Shown here piece by piece: positions 10,986 to 22,345 of a stretch of DNA of 64,000 nt (position 1 is its first letter; each line of letters begins with the position of its first letter). Source of the DNA: Liolophura sinensis (Eukaryota; Mollusca; Polyplacophora; Chitonida; Chitonidae). Under the pieces are notes generated by a model. That model ran no database searches. It was not told where the DNA came from and saw only the letters and a list, made by a program, of their open reading frames with translations. The stretch spans positions 36,338,191 to 36,402,190 of the forward strand of contig NC_088302.1 in assembly GCF_032854445.1 (NCBI RefSeq). The letters run 5' to 3'. A program made the translations under genes and the position numbers.

Positions 10986-13900
10986 AAATACAGGTCAAGT
11001 GCGTGAAACTTCTTATCGCCAAAAATATCAGAATAAGCCAATAAAAATGACCAGCAAAAGAAAACAAGCATAATGCTATTCGGTCTAGCCAACCTGTTTG
11101 CTTAAATAAATCCCTGTAATTCTCCTAAACTCTCAAAATGTTGCTTTCTAAAATGATAGTTTGAATGACAATTATGTCGACACATCGGTCAAATATTTCT
11201 CAGAAATCAATTTATCAGCTGCAACAAAATGAACCAAATTCACCATGGTGCTTATGTTGGAAACCACCTCCACAATTAAAGTTCATGTGACGTAACAGTT
11301 TGAATATCTTCTTGGCAAAGACTGAGGGGTAATTCTACCTGTCACCTGTCCATTATAAACATGCTGTCTGCTCCATTGAGTCTGTGATGAGGGTAGAGAT
11401 AATCCGGATTACCACAATGTTAATTATCGACGGTAGTTTCATCACAACCCAGGTGTAAACTCATGCACCCATGACAAAGTTTAGACCAGCGTATATTTAA
11501 AATATTTTGGTTAGTTTTTTTGCAAGCATAGAATCCTTTGTAGTCATAGTTGAAGAGGTAGTGTAATCATTAAGGATGGTGGTGGTTGATTAATTTAACT
11601 AATGCATGTCGAGGTTGTTGTTCTGACAGAGTCTGATGTAGGCGGTATAAAACGATACAGCATGATGCATACGTTACATCACGAACTGAGAATGATAAAA
11701 AAGAGTTTAACAATACTACTACTAATAATAATTATAATAATAATGACAACAACAACAACAACAATGGTAATCTTTTGAATAGGCATGCATGTCTATAACA
11801 GTTTCGAATTTAGAATAGCACTCGTGTTATTTGTTGAATACAATGGTCATTTGCAACCTTTTACGAACTGCTCTTTGAAGGGAATTACAGTTCAATTGAA
11901 GAGTGTATCTATATTTATTATCAAAGACTTTAAATTATTAATTATTCACACGAATGGCCTACATCGGTTCCATGATGGAGAGAAAAAGATCATAGTCTTC
12001 GTTGTTTTGAAACGGGTCGTTATCTTATCGTCGATGTTTAAACATTGACGGTAAATCACGACTTTGTCCTCAGTCCATCGACTGTACATAGAGGACATGA
12101 ATATTAATGAGGTATGTTAACATAGTCTGATCATATCAGCAACTTCACGTGGTGTCATTATAAGCCACTAGTCGAATCTGTATACATTATTTTGTATAGA
12201 AGAGATGTACTAACTTAAGTGTTGAGAGTCAATCAAGGCACCGAACTATTCAGCACCATACCATACTGTTCACAAAGATCGAAGAGACGGTCAGTGGTTT
12301 TCGGCAGTTATACTGAATATACCACTCAGACACTGGTGCCGATTCCGACATTTCTGACTTTGTCACAGTGCTTGGTTTTTTGGTTAATGAACTTGAGATT
12401 TTGACACATATGTCTTATGATAACATTAAGGCGGTGGTAAAAAAATAATTCACTGGGCTGAAAAATGAGCTTTAAAATTATATTTCAACGTTGACTTAGG
12501 TCAAAACGGGCTTTCTGGAATCGGTTCCTAATTGCAAAGTACATTGCAGTCATCAATGTTTCTATACTGTGCGATACCGACAATAGTACTATGTAATCGT
12601 GAGACACTCGCACACATCACTGTGGAAGAACTACACGGTGAGATGCATTAACATGATATGTTGCTCTGTAGAACCACAATGTTAAAACTTTTTGGTAATT
12701 TGCAGGGATATTAACTTGTCGTTGTTCTGCGCCATTTATGAACGCACCGAAACTGCACAGCGGCCATCACTGCTGTCAAAGTGTCTGGAGTGGTGGACAG
12801 AATTTATTATGTCCAAAACAATTGACCTTTATCAACTTAATTCTTTCACTTATCTCGGAACTGAGAATACAGGCTTCCCAATGTCCATTTGTTGTTTATA
12901 GATAACAGGACTGATAAACCAACAATGAAAGTTGATTTTTGTCGCATGTGTGTTTTTGCTGTGTTGATTCTATATCATACGATAGCCGAATGTAACAAGC
13001 TCGTGTTTAATGTGTTCATCATTAGTTCCTTCCCCCAGGCCATGTGCAATATTCCTCTCTGAACAAATAATAGAGTTCTCAGAAAGGCTAAATGTAACTG
13101 GGATCCACCAACTGTATACAGGCTGTATATTATTGCATAACGGATAATGCCGTAGATAAAGTTTCTGATTTCCCCCGGGAATTGGTTTATGGCTGCACCC
13201 TGGATATCCGCTGATCACCTGGTAGGGTTGGCAGATACATGCAGACGGCAATGAGCTGTGCATGTGACAAAGTTGTTCTACTTAGCGTGCCGATCGTGGG
13301 GGAACACCAGACTGAGAGAAAATTGATCCAAGGACTCCTACTTGCAAATGGACAGAGGTAGGCTGCTTGGGGTTCCTAGACGGAGCAAGAAATGTATTAA
13401 AACATTCATTATCCGGGGTTTCTCTCATTTACCTCGGCCTTCGAACACGAAAAATTTTGCCTCACCACAAACATTTAGCGGCAGGGTGAATCAGGGACAA
13501 CATGCAAGTCGTCATAATCTATCGTAATCACAGAATATAAGGCGAGGGACGAATAGGAACATTGCTGTGATGTGTTGTGAATTGATATACCAACCATAGT
13601 AAAAAAATATCCGCATCCTTTAGGTCTAGACCATTGAAGTGTTATGTTATAAAAGTCACTGGATTCGAGCACGAAACCTCAGTTGGTGACCAGCGAGCTC
13701 ACCCTTTTATCTGACAGTCCAGATATATCTTATATCAGTGTCAGGTATTTGGCATAGGTCGGTGTTTACTCCGGTTACCCCGCTTACCTCGATCACAACG
13801 GTTTCCCCGAGTACTTCGATTACCCTGGTTTACTCCACCTAAATTGACCACCTTTATGTAAGTGATAAATCCTTGAGCACGACGCCAAACACAGATCAGT

Positions 13901-14590
13901 CAGTCAGTCAGTCCACTCCACCACTCACAGGTACATCATCAGCTTCAGCCTGAGATCCATCCAAGGACATGCGTACGCAACCCCGTAATTCGGTATCGTC
14001 CAACATTTCTTATCCCCCGTAGTAAGGGTGCATATCATTTATATAACTCCCTACTGCTGCATGTCACAGCTGAAAATGTCGTCTACATGAAACACAGCGT
14101 CTAAGGCCGCTTAGTTGAGACAACAACTATCCAGGCACTGACTTTTGGTAATGAAATGAAGCATTTTCTAATGGCTTAGATGTCGGATAGTTTGCCAAGT
14201 ACGAAATAAACCAAGGACGAAATAAAACAAATACGAAGGAAACGGAATTGTTTGATGGTTTTGAGACTTATTGATCAGTGTTATGACGTCACAGTGACGC
14301 CATATTCTGTTGCTTTCTCTTCTGTCAGGAAGTGAACTGCTACTTACCTGTGACCCAGTTCAGCAGTATCGGTGACCTAATATACGCTGGAACTCACCTC
14401 TTCATGCATATATGGTTCTGACAACACAAAGATAAGAAAACACACTCCTGTAACCAGATATCTGCACCTCTGGTGTGACCAATATGAAGATGCAATATTT
14501 CACGAACCATACTCGCCTATTTTACATGACCTTCCTTTGTAAGCACTACTTAGGATTAAATATTGCCCCCAAATCAGGATTTTTATGTCT
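10986..14590. repeat. Segmental duplication block B, copy 3
   Basis: Directly follows copy 2. It retains segments deleted in copy 2 (12420-12690) and segments deleted in copy 1 (13050-13720), so all three derive from a longer ancestor. No conserved coding frame is seen. Confidence 0.82.
11715..11764. repeat. Simple repeats (AAT/AAC)n
   Basis: Runs of ACTACTAATAATAATTATAA and then ACAACAACAACAACAAC inside block B3. Confidence 0.8.
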
Positions 14591-14995
14591 GTCTTTTATG
14601 ACTGGATTTTCACACTGTTGTCCAGAATATTTCGCTCATATGATGATGAAGGGATATTTTTTGTTTTGTCCTTGTTCACAATGTCCCACATTTTATTCCT
14701 TGATCAAAAATATAATGACAAAGCATACAATCTCGCGAGAATATAGACAGAAAGTTTTTACCAAACGCAGTCAGTGGTTATGAAGTTTGGTACATATATA
14801 GAGCATGTCTAGCCTTGTACTCAGTGAACGAAACCGAATCTTGACAGTCAGGCATCAGTAAAATATAAGAGCGGCTTCTGTCATTGATTGTAATAAGCTG
14901 GTGGCCAAGGATCGGTTTTGAGCTCCCTAGCGTTTTACTATCGTTTCACGTAATATAAAAAGGAACATGGTTTCAATCCGGCTCCAAAGGCGATG
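14591..14995. other. No feature recognised
   Basis: Non-coding sequence between block B3 and a SINE. A short open frame crosses the B3 boundary but resembles nothing known. Confidence 0.4.
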
Positions 14996-15001
14996 CGATG
15001 G

Positions 15002-15148
15002 AGTATTTATTTATTACTATTTATACTACTATATTTACTACTGAATATTTCACTTAAACGATACGACAGCGGCCAGCATTGTTCTGGGTGGAAACCGGGC
15101 AGAGCCCGGGGGAAACCCACGACCATCCGCAGGTTGCAGGCAGACCAC
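15002..15148 (-). mobile_element. SINE-1, 5'-truncated
   Basis: The T/A-rich tail is on the left. The body follows with GAATATTTCACTTAAACGAT, GGCCAGCATTGTTCTGGGTG and CCCACGACCATCCGCAGGTT. It ends before the tRNA head, and no clear target duplication is seen. Confidence 0.8.
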
Positions 15149-15244
15149 ATCTTAGTCAGACTCACACTTACACTTACTCTGACAACGCTCTTTCAACCTA
15201 TGCGTGTCAATATTTCTTCATCAAATATTCTATTATTTTCTATT

Positions 15245-15762
15245 AAGTCCCCGAGCTATACTAGGTACCCGACAAACATCTTGACTGGTTTATGGGTAGA
15301 CGAAACCAGAGTATAGCTGGATGAAGTCCCCGAGCTATACTAGGTACCCGACAAACATCTTGACTGGTTTATGGGTAGACGAAACCAGAGTATAGCTGGA
15401 TGAAGTCCCCGAGCTATACTAGGTACCCGACAAATATCTTGACTGGTTTATGGGTAAACGAAACCAGAGTATAGCTGGATGAAGTTCCCGAGCTATACTA
15501 GGTACCCGACAAACATCTTGACTGGTTTATGGGTAGACGAAACCAGAGTATAGCTGGATGAAGTCCCCGAGCTATACTAGGTACCCGACAAACATCCTGA
15601 CTGGTTTATGGATAGACGATACCAGAGTATAGCTGGATGAAGTCCCCGAGCTATACTAGGTACCCGACAAACATCCTGACTGGGTTATGGGCAGACGAAA
15701 CCAGAGTATAGCTGGAAGAAGTCTCCGAGCTATACTGGGTACCCGACAAACTTCCTGACCTA
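15245..15762. repeat. 79-bp satellite array, about 6.5 units
   Basis: Units start at 15245, 15324, 15403, 15482, 15561, 15640 and 15719, a strict 79-bp period with few substitutions. Each unit holds AGCTATACT and, near its other end, the inverted match AGTATAGCT. The array therefore alternates between short (about 14-nt) and long (about 47-nt) hairpin loops. The last unit is partial and more diverged. Confidence 0.95.
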
Positions 15763-16305
15763 AAGGCGCAGCCGAATCAGCGATGGCCGGATGTGAGCCG
15801 GCGACCTATTTTGTCAGAAGCAGATCGTCATAAGCTGTTATCTGAGACTACCGCCTACCCAAAGTTTCAGGATGTGGCAGTCTCAATGCAGACATCAGAC
15901 GCTGCCATCTTATCCGTAAATTGAACCCGGAGTGGACGATGGCGTACAGAGTTTTTTCCTTCTCTTTTCTCATTGACTGCAACTGTAACTTTTGGAACAC
16001 ACCTTGGCTAGTTTGTTTTATTTAACCAGATGCTCTGTGCAGCATTCGCTGATTTCACTTTTCTCATGGAAATAGGCCTATATGACTGGCTGCTATCTGC
16101 AGTTTTCGTGCACACTTCGGCTTGTTTGTATATTGGAACCGGTGAGTGGAGACAATGTATATGCATGGACATTATTGTCGAATGCATCTTGTTTATGGTC
16201 ACTTTCATTTCATGCCAAGACTTACTGAAATTTTTCCATGTTCTTAATATTAGGCTTAGCCAAATGGCCGCTGGCCGAGACTGCTCTGGCTCACATATAG
16301 TTATG
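15763..16305. other. No feature recognised
   Basis: Unique-looking sequence. An open frame at 16030-16458 runs into the SINE at 16306 and is not credible as a gene. Confidence 0.4.
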
Positions 16306-16540
16306 GGCATGTGTGGCCGAGTAGTTAGCGTGATAACGCAGCATAATATCCCAACAGCTTCTCGCCAGTGCAATGGTGGCTTCATCTTTGTACGTGGGAA
16401 GATCTGCAACTTGCATGGTCGTGGGTTTGCATGGGTCTCTGTTCGATTTCTACTATAATGCTGGCGGGCGTCATATGAGTGAAATTTTCTTGACGATGGC
16501 GTAAAACAGCAATCGAGCAAAGACACAACAAATCAAACAA
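16306..16540 (+). mobile_element. SINE-1 with tRNA-like head, diverged
   Basis: The head TGTGGCCGAGTAGTTAGCGT matches a tRNA A-box region. The body has TACGTGGGAAGATCTGCAAC and GGTCGTGGGTTTGCATGGG, and the 3' part has ATAATGCTGGCGGGCGTCAT and GGCGTAAAACAGCAATC followed by an A-rich tail. Confidence 0.75.
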
Positions 16541-16607
16541 ATGGTTACTATAGCAATGAGGATCCGGTTTCTGGTATCAGCGGTACTATGGATTCCCGTC
16601 CGAGTAG

Positions 16608-16745
16608 TTCTAATACACATCACCGGGTTTATGACGTGTATAGCTGGCGTGGTGTTTTTCTCCACGGTTACACTCTAGTTCTAATACACATCACCGGGTT
16701 TGTGAGGTATTTAGCTGGCATGTTGTTTTTCTCAACGGTTGGACT
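16608..16745. repeat. 72-bp direct duplication
   Basis: CTAATACACATCACCGGGTT, TAGCTGGC and GTTTTTCTC..ACGGTT occur twice, 72 bp apart. Confidence 0.8.
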
Positions 16746-17004
16746 ACATGCGTTCCCAACCCATAAGAATTACCGATGTTATTAGTGAAATACTTCTGAG
16801 TATAAGGCTTTAGAGGACAATGAAATAAATAAACAAGCACAGTGACTCTGCACTCAGTACGTTGCGTGAAATCTGACTGACAATACACCGATAGACAGAC
16901 CAATAGACAGATTTATAGAGCTGCTACACAGACAAACAGACCAACAGACAGATTTAAAGAGCTGCTTTTCACAGGTAGAATAAATATTTCATTTTTGTCG
17001 GAAC

Positions 17005-17345
17005 GCAGTTCCCTAAACCGAAAGGATAAAATATATATACTTCGCGGTAGAAAAAGCATTTGTACGGTTTGGACATGAACAGCCAGTAATAAAGTGTTAT
17101 ATATGTGTTCATCAGGATGTGACACATGGTTCATATAAGGGTTGGTTTTTCCTTGTTCCAAATGGAAAGTTATTGGGCGACACGACAGGTCGTCCTTTCT
17201 GTCAACATGTGCGTTATCGTGTTTTTCCAGTTGATTAAAACAAATCATGCGGCACGGTTGACAACCGCATGGGATATACACAGAATAGAATTATACAGAT
17301 AGCCTGCAGAATCATCATTAATAATTTTTTTGCCAGGAAATGCCT
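17005..17345. repeat. Segmental duplication block C, copy 2
   Basis: Collinear with 4880-5185 (see that entry). It sits downstream of block B3 as copy 1 sits downstream of B1, so the B-C order is kept. Confidence 0.7.
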
Positions 17346-17921
17346 TTGCCCAGCCTCTTTAAAGCGAGTGTTAATATTGGTCTAAATGTTATACGGAATA
17401 CACTGAAGGGCTTGTGGTTACGTTACTTGTGGCCTTACTTGCCACAGGGCACACGAGTTGTTGGAACAATCGCAAAAGTTTGTTGTAAATGAATTGGTTT
17501 CCAGCAGTACAGCTTGTATTTTATGATCTCTGATTGCGTAAATGTCTGTTATGTCCAACGTGGAAAATATCGTTATATAATTGTCACAGACCGTTGGTGT
17601 GTGGGTTCTTTGGTTTCCAATATGGACTCATTAAACTGCTGTCGTACAGGCCTAAGTGAGGAATTCTTGAATACAGTGTTAGATCACCTCTCGCAAAAAA
17701 AGGACAGCAGTGAGTACATAGAAGAAGTCTTGAGATAATTATTTCCACCTGAAACTAAATAAGTTCACCTTATCAGGTACAATTCTCATTTCGTCTTATT
17801 TTACGCATGCATAAACTAGAAGTCTTGAATCCAGACATGGAGATCGTTGGAAAGTGCTGTTTGTATTTTTTAATCATTACTTCAAGCCATACTCATGCAT
17901 TGCCAAGAAGCTAAGAACCCT
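17346..17921. other. No feature recognised
   Basis: Non-coding. An open frame of 74 codons ends at 17738 but has no known similarity and no supporting splice context. Confidence 0.35.
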
Positions 17922-17933
17922 GAGAGCAGAAGA

Positions 17934-18149
17934 TTTTTTTTTTTTTTTTTTTTGATTGGTGTTTTTACGCCGTACTCAAGAATATTTCACTTATACGACG
18001 GCGGCCAGCATTATGGTGGGTGGAAACCGGGCACAGCCCGGGGGAAACCCACGACCATCCGCAGGTTGCTGGCAGACCTTCCCACTTACGGCCGGAGAGG
18101 AAGCCAGCATGAGCTGGACTTGAACTCACAGCAACCACATTGGTGAGAG
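17934..18149 (-). mobile_element. SINE-1 with target-site duplication
   Basis: Begins at the left with a T-rich tail and TTGATTGGTGTTTTTACGCC, and continues through the full body into the B-box side of the head (GACTTGAACTCACAGC). GAGAGCAGAAGA flanks it perfectly at 17922-17933 and 18150-18161, a 12-bp target duplication. Confidence 0.92.
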
Positions 18150-18195
18150 GAGAGCAGAAGAAACTGGGGAATCTTGAAATCTCTTGTCCTAGCAT

Positions 18196-18512
18196 GCAGT
18201 TGATTGATTTATTTATTTGACTGATGTTTTACGCCCTGATATTTCACTTATACGACAGCGGCCAGCGTCATGGTGGGAATAAACCGGGCAGAGCCCGGGG
18301 GAAACCCACGACCATCCGCAGGCTGCTGGAAGACCTTGCCGCTTACGGCCGGGGATGAAGCCAGCATAAGATGGACTTGAACTCACACGACCGCATTGGC
18401 TCCTGGGTCATTACGCTGAGCATGCAGTTGAACCTACGTCTTGTGTGCAATGGCGATTGAATTAAGCACTTTTGCACGTGCACTTTAACCACTCAGCCAG
18501 AGCCCTCTGCCC
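18196..18512 (-). mobile_element. SINE-1 with an unusual second tRNA-like head
   Basis: The tail and body are as in other copies (TTTACGCCCTGATATTTCAC onward). After the usual B-box region (GTGAGTTCAAGTCC on the minus strand) the element continues into another tRNA-like piece. On the minus strand this has GGCTGAGTGGTTAAAGTGC as A-box and TAGGTTCAACTGC as B-box-like sequence. Confidence 0.7.
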
Positions 18513-18956
18513 ATTTTCCCTCATAAATCCAACTCATGCAGCCATACAGGCTAACAAGTCAGCCATACAGGCTAATGAAATGATAAGCGAATGACTTTCG
18601 TTCTAAGAACCTGAAATTCTTGATTACATGTCTGGTTACGGTTTTTATAAGCTACAACTTGTAAAAAATACATGTATGTATATTTTAAAAAATAAAAAAT
18701 ATATTTATATATTTGGCTGATGATTAACAACGTATTCAAGATGTTTTAGGTGCAGCTGGCAGGTGTAATGGAAGGCGGCGTTGTTGTTGTTCTTGAAATG
18801 AGCTGCAGTAGCTACAGTTTGTGGCGACAGGTTTGTCATGTTTTTCTTGTTCACTTAAACTACCGTGGTCAGGTTCACGGATCGAGGAAAGTTGAGTGCC
18901 TGGGGTAAACCACCGTCTCTTCACCTGTTTTACATATCCCAAACATCTACTTACTT
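18513..18956. other. Mostly unassigned; possible SINE-3 fragment
   Basis: 18870-18930, read on the minus strand, has GTTTACCCCAGGCACTCAAC, similar to the SINE-3 body at 25735 and 27040. A 24-bp stretch around CAGCCATACAGGCTAA is repeated at 18540-18575. The rest is AT-rich. Confidence 0.35.
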
Positions 18957-20939
18957 AAAGTCGCATCTCGCCCACCAATTAACTGAACTGATGTATCAGG
19001 ATTAACATGCTCGATTTGTTATAGGCCAGATTGGAGATTCCGTATATAGTATAATACCACAGTATAATATGTACAAGTATATCTGACTGAAAAAGATTCC
19101 CTTGTGGTTTCTACTGAAGGTTGGAAATTTCACCTTTATACCATTACTAGTTTGGGTTATCGGCTATTCTGTGTGGTTAATTATATTATAAGGTAATATT
19201 GTATATGATTTCTTTTGATTGGTGTCTAGCACAGTATGTTGTCGGTTATATAAAATGGAGCGTTCGAACGCGTAATTAGAGGAATAGGCACGAAAGCCTT
19301 CAGGGCCTGAGCGTTGATAGGTAGGTATGTGTATAGTTATCAGATCCGTGGAGTGAACTCTACCGCCATTATGTAGGCCCTTTCGTCCGTTGGAGCTCAA
19401 GCCGAAGGGCATCGTGTGGATGGTAGTTATAACAGTCCTGCAAACCTAAACATTTAGAAAGATTTAGAAAGACTGTGACAGCTTTTTGATTCAAGGATGT
19501 TAAATTCAGCATGTTGTAACATTTTTTGCCTTTAATACTCTCATGTGCTCGTCCCCAGTGTGCCAGGTCTTTTATTCCCTACATGACATCATCAAATCTT
19601 CATCATCTCCAGCCTGATATTCTTACTTGTACCACAGAGTGGAAGCTAAGGATGTTATTGGAAAACAACCTTTCCTCTCGAGATCTGTGGCTGGAATTTA
19701 CCAGAGCGAGAGCGTAAGCTGTATACAATTCAGAAAAATAGTCACTGAGGATGTTCTTGATAATAATTATTATCATAAGTCTAAAGCTGTATGCAATGTT
19801 CTTTCCTGCTCAGGCTCCTAAACCTGTGCATACATGCGTGAAGCAACAAAACAAATCACTTTAAACATCAATTAATGCGACAGCCACTGTGAAACTAGTT
19901 CTTCTCATTGCCAAAACTGCAACATCCAACGTGAGCTGAGCCTTCAAATGAGTCGACTTGAAACAGGAATGGTCCCCACCAATGGTGTCGTGGGTTCGAA
20001 TCAAGCTCCGGTATGATCGGTCCCAATTTTGACTCATAAGTCTGCAGTTACATGGTCAGATGAGGCTTTTCTCCACGAGATTTGTTCAGTTTTCTTTACA
20101 GTGACCAAGAATACCAATCTGAGGATATACCGAGTAAAACTCATATAAAACAAATATATCATTATTAAATAAATAATAAAAACGATCCATGACAACAGGT
20201 TGCTCCTTGAAAAAAAATCAACAACAACAACAATCTTGCAAAAATAATAGATGGCTATAGCGTGGCGTATCATTATCCTGTTGAGCTCAGCCGTTATAAA
20301 GGGGTCATGGACTGTTTTGAAAGGGTTAAATGTTTCTGATACAGTCGTGGAAGGAGCAGGTATTGATCACAGCGCTGTGCGTTCAACCACCTATATTCTG
20401 TACGAGTGAGTGCACTGTACATATACGTTAGTGCACTAAAGCAATTCCGCTCTGGTATATGCAGGGCGGGGTGTGAAACGTTTTCATAGAATTGTATATT
20501 GCTTTGTTTGCTGTAATGTGGCTGTTCAACATCATTGCCTTTATATCGCTACCGTGCACATATCCTTGCAACAAACCGATCTCAATCCAGATCTATGTAT
20601 ATAGTGTCGCGTCATTGGATGGAACGCTGGGGACTATGACATCAAGCTGACATGTCATTCGCTCAAATAACAGTAAAGTGAGAGTACTATATGCTTATCG
20701 AGTTTTTATAGTGATCCGACAGGGCATGGTACCAGGCGTTGCTCTTACTCCGTACTTAAAATGTGGGCGGAGAGCTTGTATGTACACACGAGGTCAAAAT
20801 TGTATGATGCGTGAAAAGTCTATGCAATATTTTTTCAGACATTTTATGGTTGACTGGGATAAGAAATAGCAAATTCAGCCTTCGCCATTTATACATGCTT
20901 ACATATGTGATGTCTCGATCAACCAGATTTCCTGAGGCA
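18957..20939. repeat. Segmental duplication block A, copy 2
   Basis: Second copy of block A (see 304-2137), somewhat longer through small insertions such as the CAACAACAACAACAA run near 20220. It follows block C copy 2 and a pair of SINEs, which is consistent with an old A-B-C tandem array. Confidence 0.8.
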
Positions 20940-21029
20940 TCCACATGAGTTTAAAATAATTAAGGAGGCTGTTTTAGCCCCTCTTATTTCGATTCAAGCA
21001 AGTCTAATCATGCCCGGTTTGTATAACGT

Positions 21030-21310
21030 TGCTGCCTCGCTTGGCGCTCAACACTGTGAGGTTAGAGCAAAAATACAAACCTCATTGGCCCGGTGTTATA
21101 ATTATAATAATAATAATAATAGTATAATATATAATAATAGTACAATAACGTGACTGGTTGGGGTGTCATGCCTAGTGTCTTCGCCTTGATGCTTCAGTGG
21201 CGGCAGCACTTTGGCGGCATGCACTCGCCCTGCCACAAGATGACAGAGTATATGTACACACTACCAATGGCTCGTCCTCGTCATATGGCTGAAAATTTTT
21301 AAGTACGACT
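21030..21310. repeat. Dispersed repeat (family also at 5855) with (ATA)n
   Basis: Contains CATTGGCCCGGTGTTATAAT, an expanded ATAATA run (21098-21148), then GGTTGGGGTGTCATGCCTAG, GGCGGCAGCACTTTGGCGGC and CTCGTCATATGGCTGAAAAT. The order is the same as at 5855-6085. Confidence 0.65.
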
Positions 21311-21859
21311 TTAAAATAATTAATTTACAAGGCTAATTTCGATATCTTTAGAGCTTCCTTTTTCGTATCATAAAATCTCTATTTCATAAAATCTGTATTC
21401 ACATATTGATGCAGTCAACGAAAAACAACGCAAACTTGCTCTTCAGTTAGCAAGGAATCTAATTTCTATTTTGAATGTCTTGATTGATTCGTAGGTTATT
21501 TTTGGATGAAGATGAATCGATGACACAAAACATATTTTATTTGTCAAACCTTTTATTTATGAGTCATCCGAAATGCTTCCATTTTGGGTCGGTGCAAAGT
21601 AAATTATTGACAAATTTGCAGTCAGATAAAGTCTTTCCTGAGAGGCAACAATCAACTTTAATTCTTATGAATTCCAAATATAGATTGTAGAGAAAGAAAA
21701 GATAATCGACCAAGCAGGTTTATAATGAGCTGAAACACGTCTCCACGTAATAGAATAAAATTGTGACGACAAGAAACCGTTGGAAATAAACATTTATTGA
21801 GTACTCTTATATTGACTGGTGTAATTACTATCATTTCAGGTGATAACAATCAATAGTTT
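21311..21859. other. No feature recognised
   Basis: AT-rich sequence; only short open frames. Confidence 0.4.
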
Positions 21860-21869
21860 CCCGGTATCG

Positions 21870-22345
21870 GGAACCTGACAAGGTGATTCACCAGTTGATC
21901 CAGGTACGTGTTCTGAAAATTTAATTTACTGTTCTGACAACATGATTTAACTGTTCTGACAACACGATTCACCATTTCTGACAACATGATCCACTTTTTG
22001 TGACGGCATGATCCACCTATTCTGAGAATATAATTTACCTGTTCTGACATTATGATTTACCTGTTCTGAAATGTATGACAGTATGATTTACCTGTTCTGA
22101 CAACGTGATTCTCCTGTCTGGACTTATCTGTTCTAACGCCATAATTTACCTGCTTCGTTACTTTGACTCGCATGTTTTGATAATATAATTAGCCTTTTCC
22201 GATAATTTGATACACATCTTCTCACGTCATGCTTTACATCGCCTGACAACATGACTAAATAATTCTGACAACAGTACTCACCTGTACTGACAAATTTCAT
22301 CCAACTGTTAGAACAGCATCATTCAGCTTTTCTGACAATTTGTGG
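21870..22345. repeat. Degenerate tandem array, unit about 27 bp
   Basis: Roughly 17 diverged units of the type TTACCTGTTCTGACAACATG(AT). The clearest lie between 21930 and 22120; units decay toward the right edge. Confidence 0.85.

Noticed and set aside
15245-15762. CRISPR-like regular repeat
   Set aside because: Eukaryotic context; the whole 79-bp unit repeats, with no variable spacers.
16030-16458. 142-codon open frame on the plus strand
   Set aside because: Its second half is SINE sequence, and there is no similarity to known proteins.
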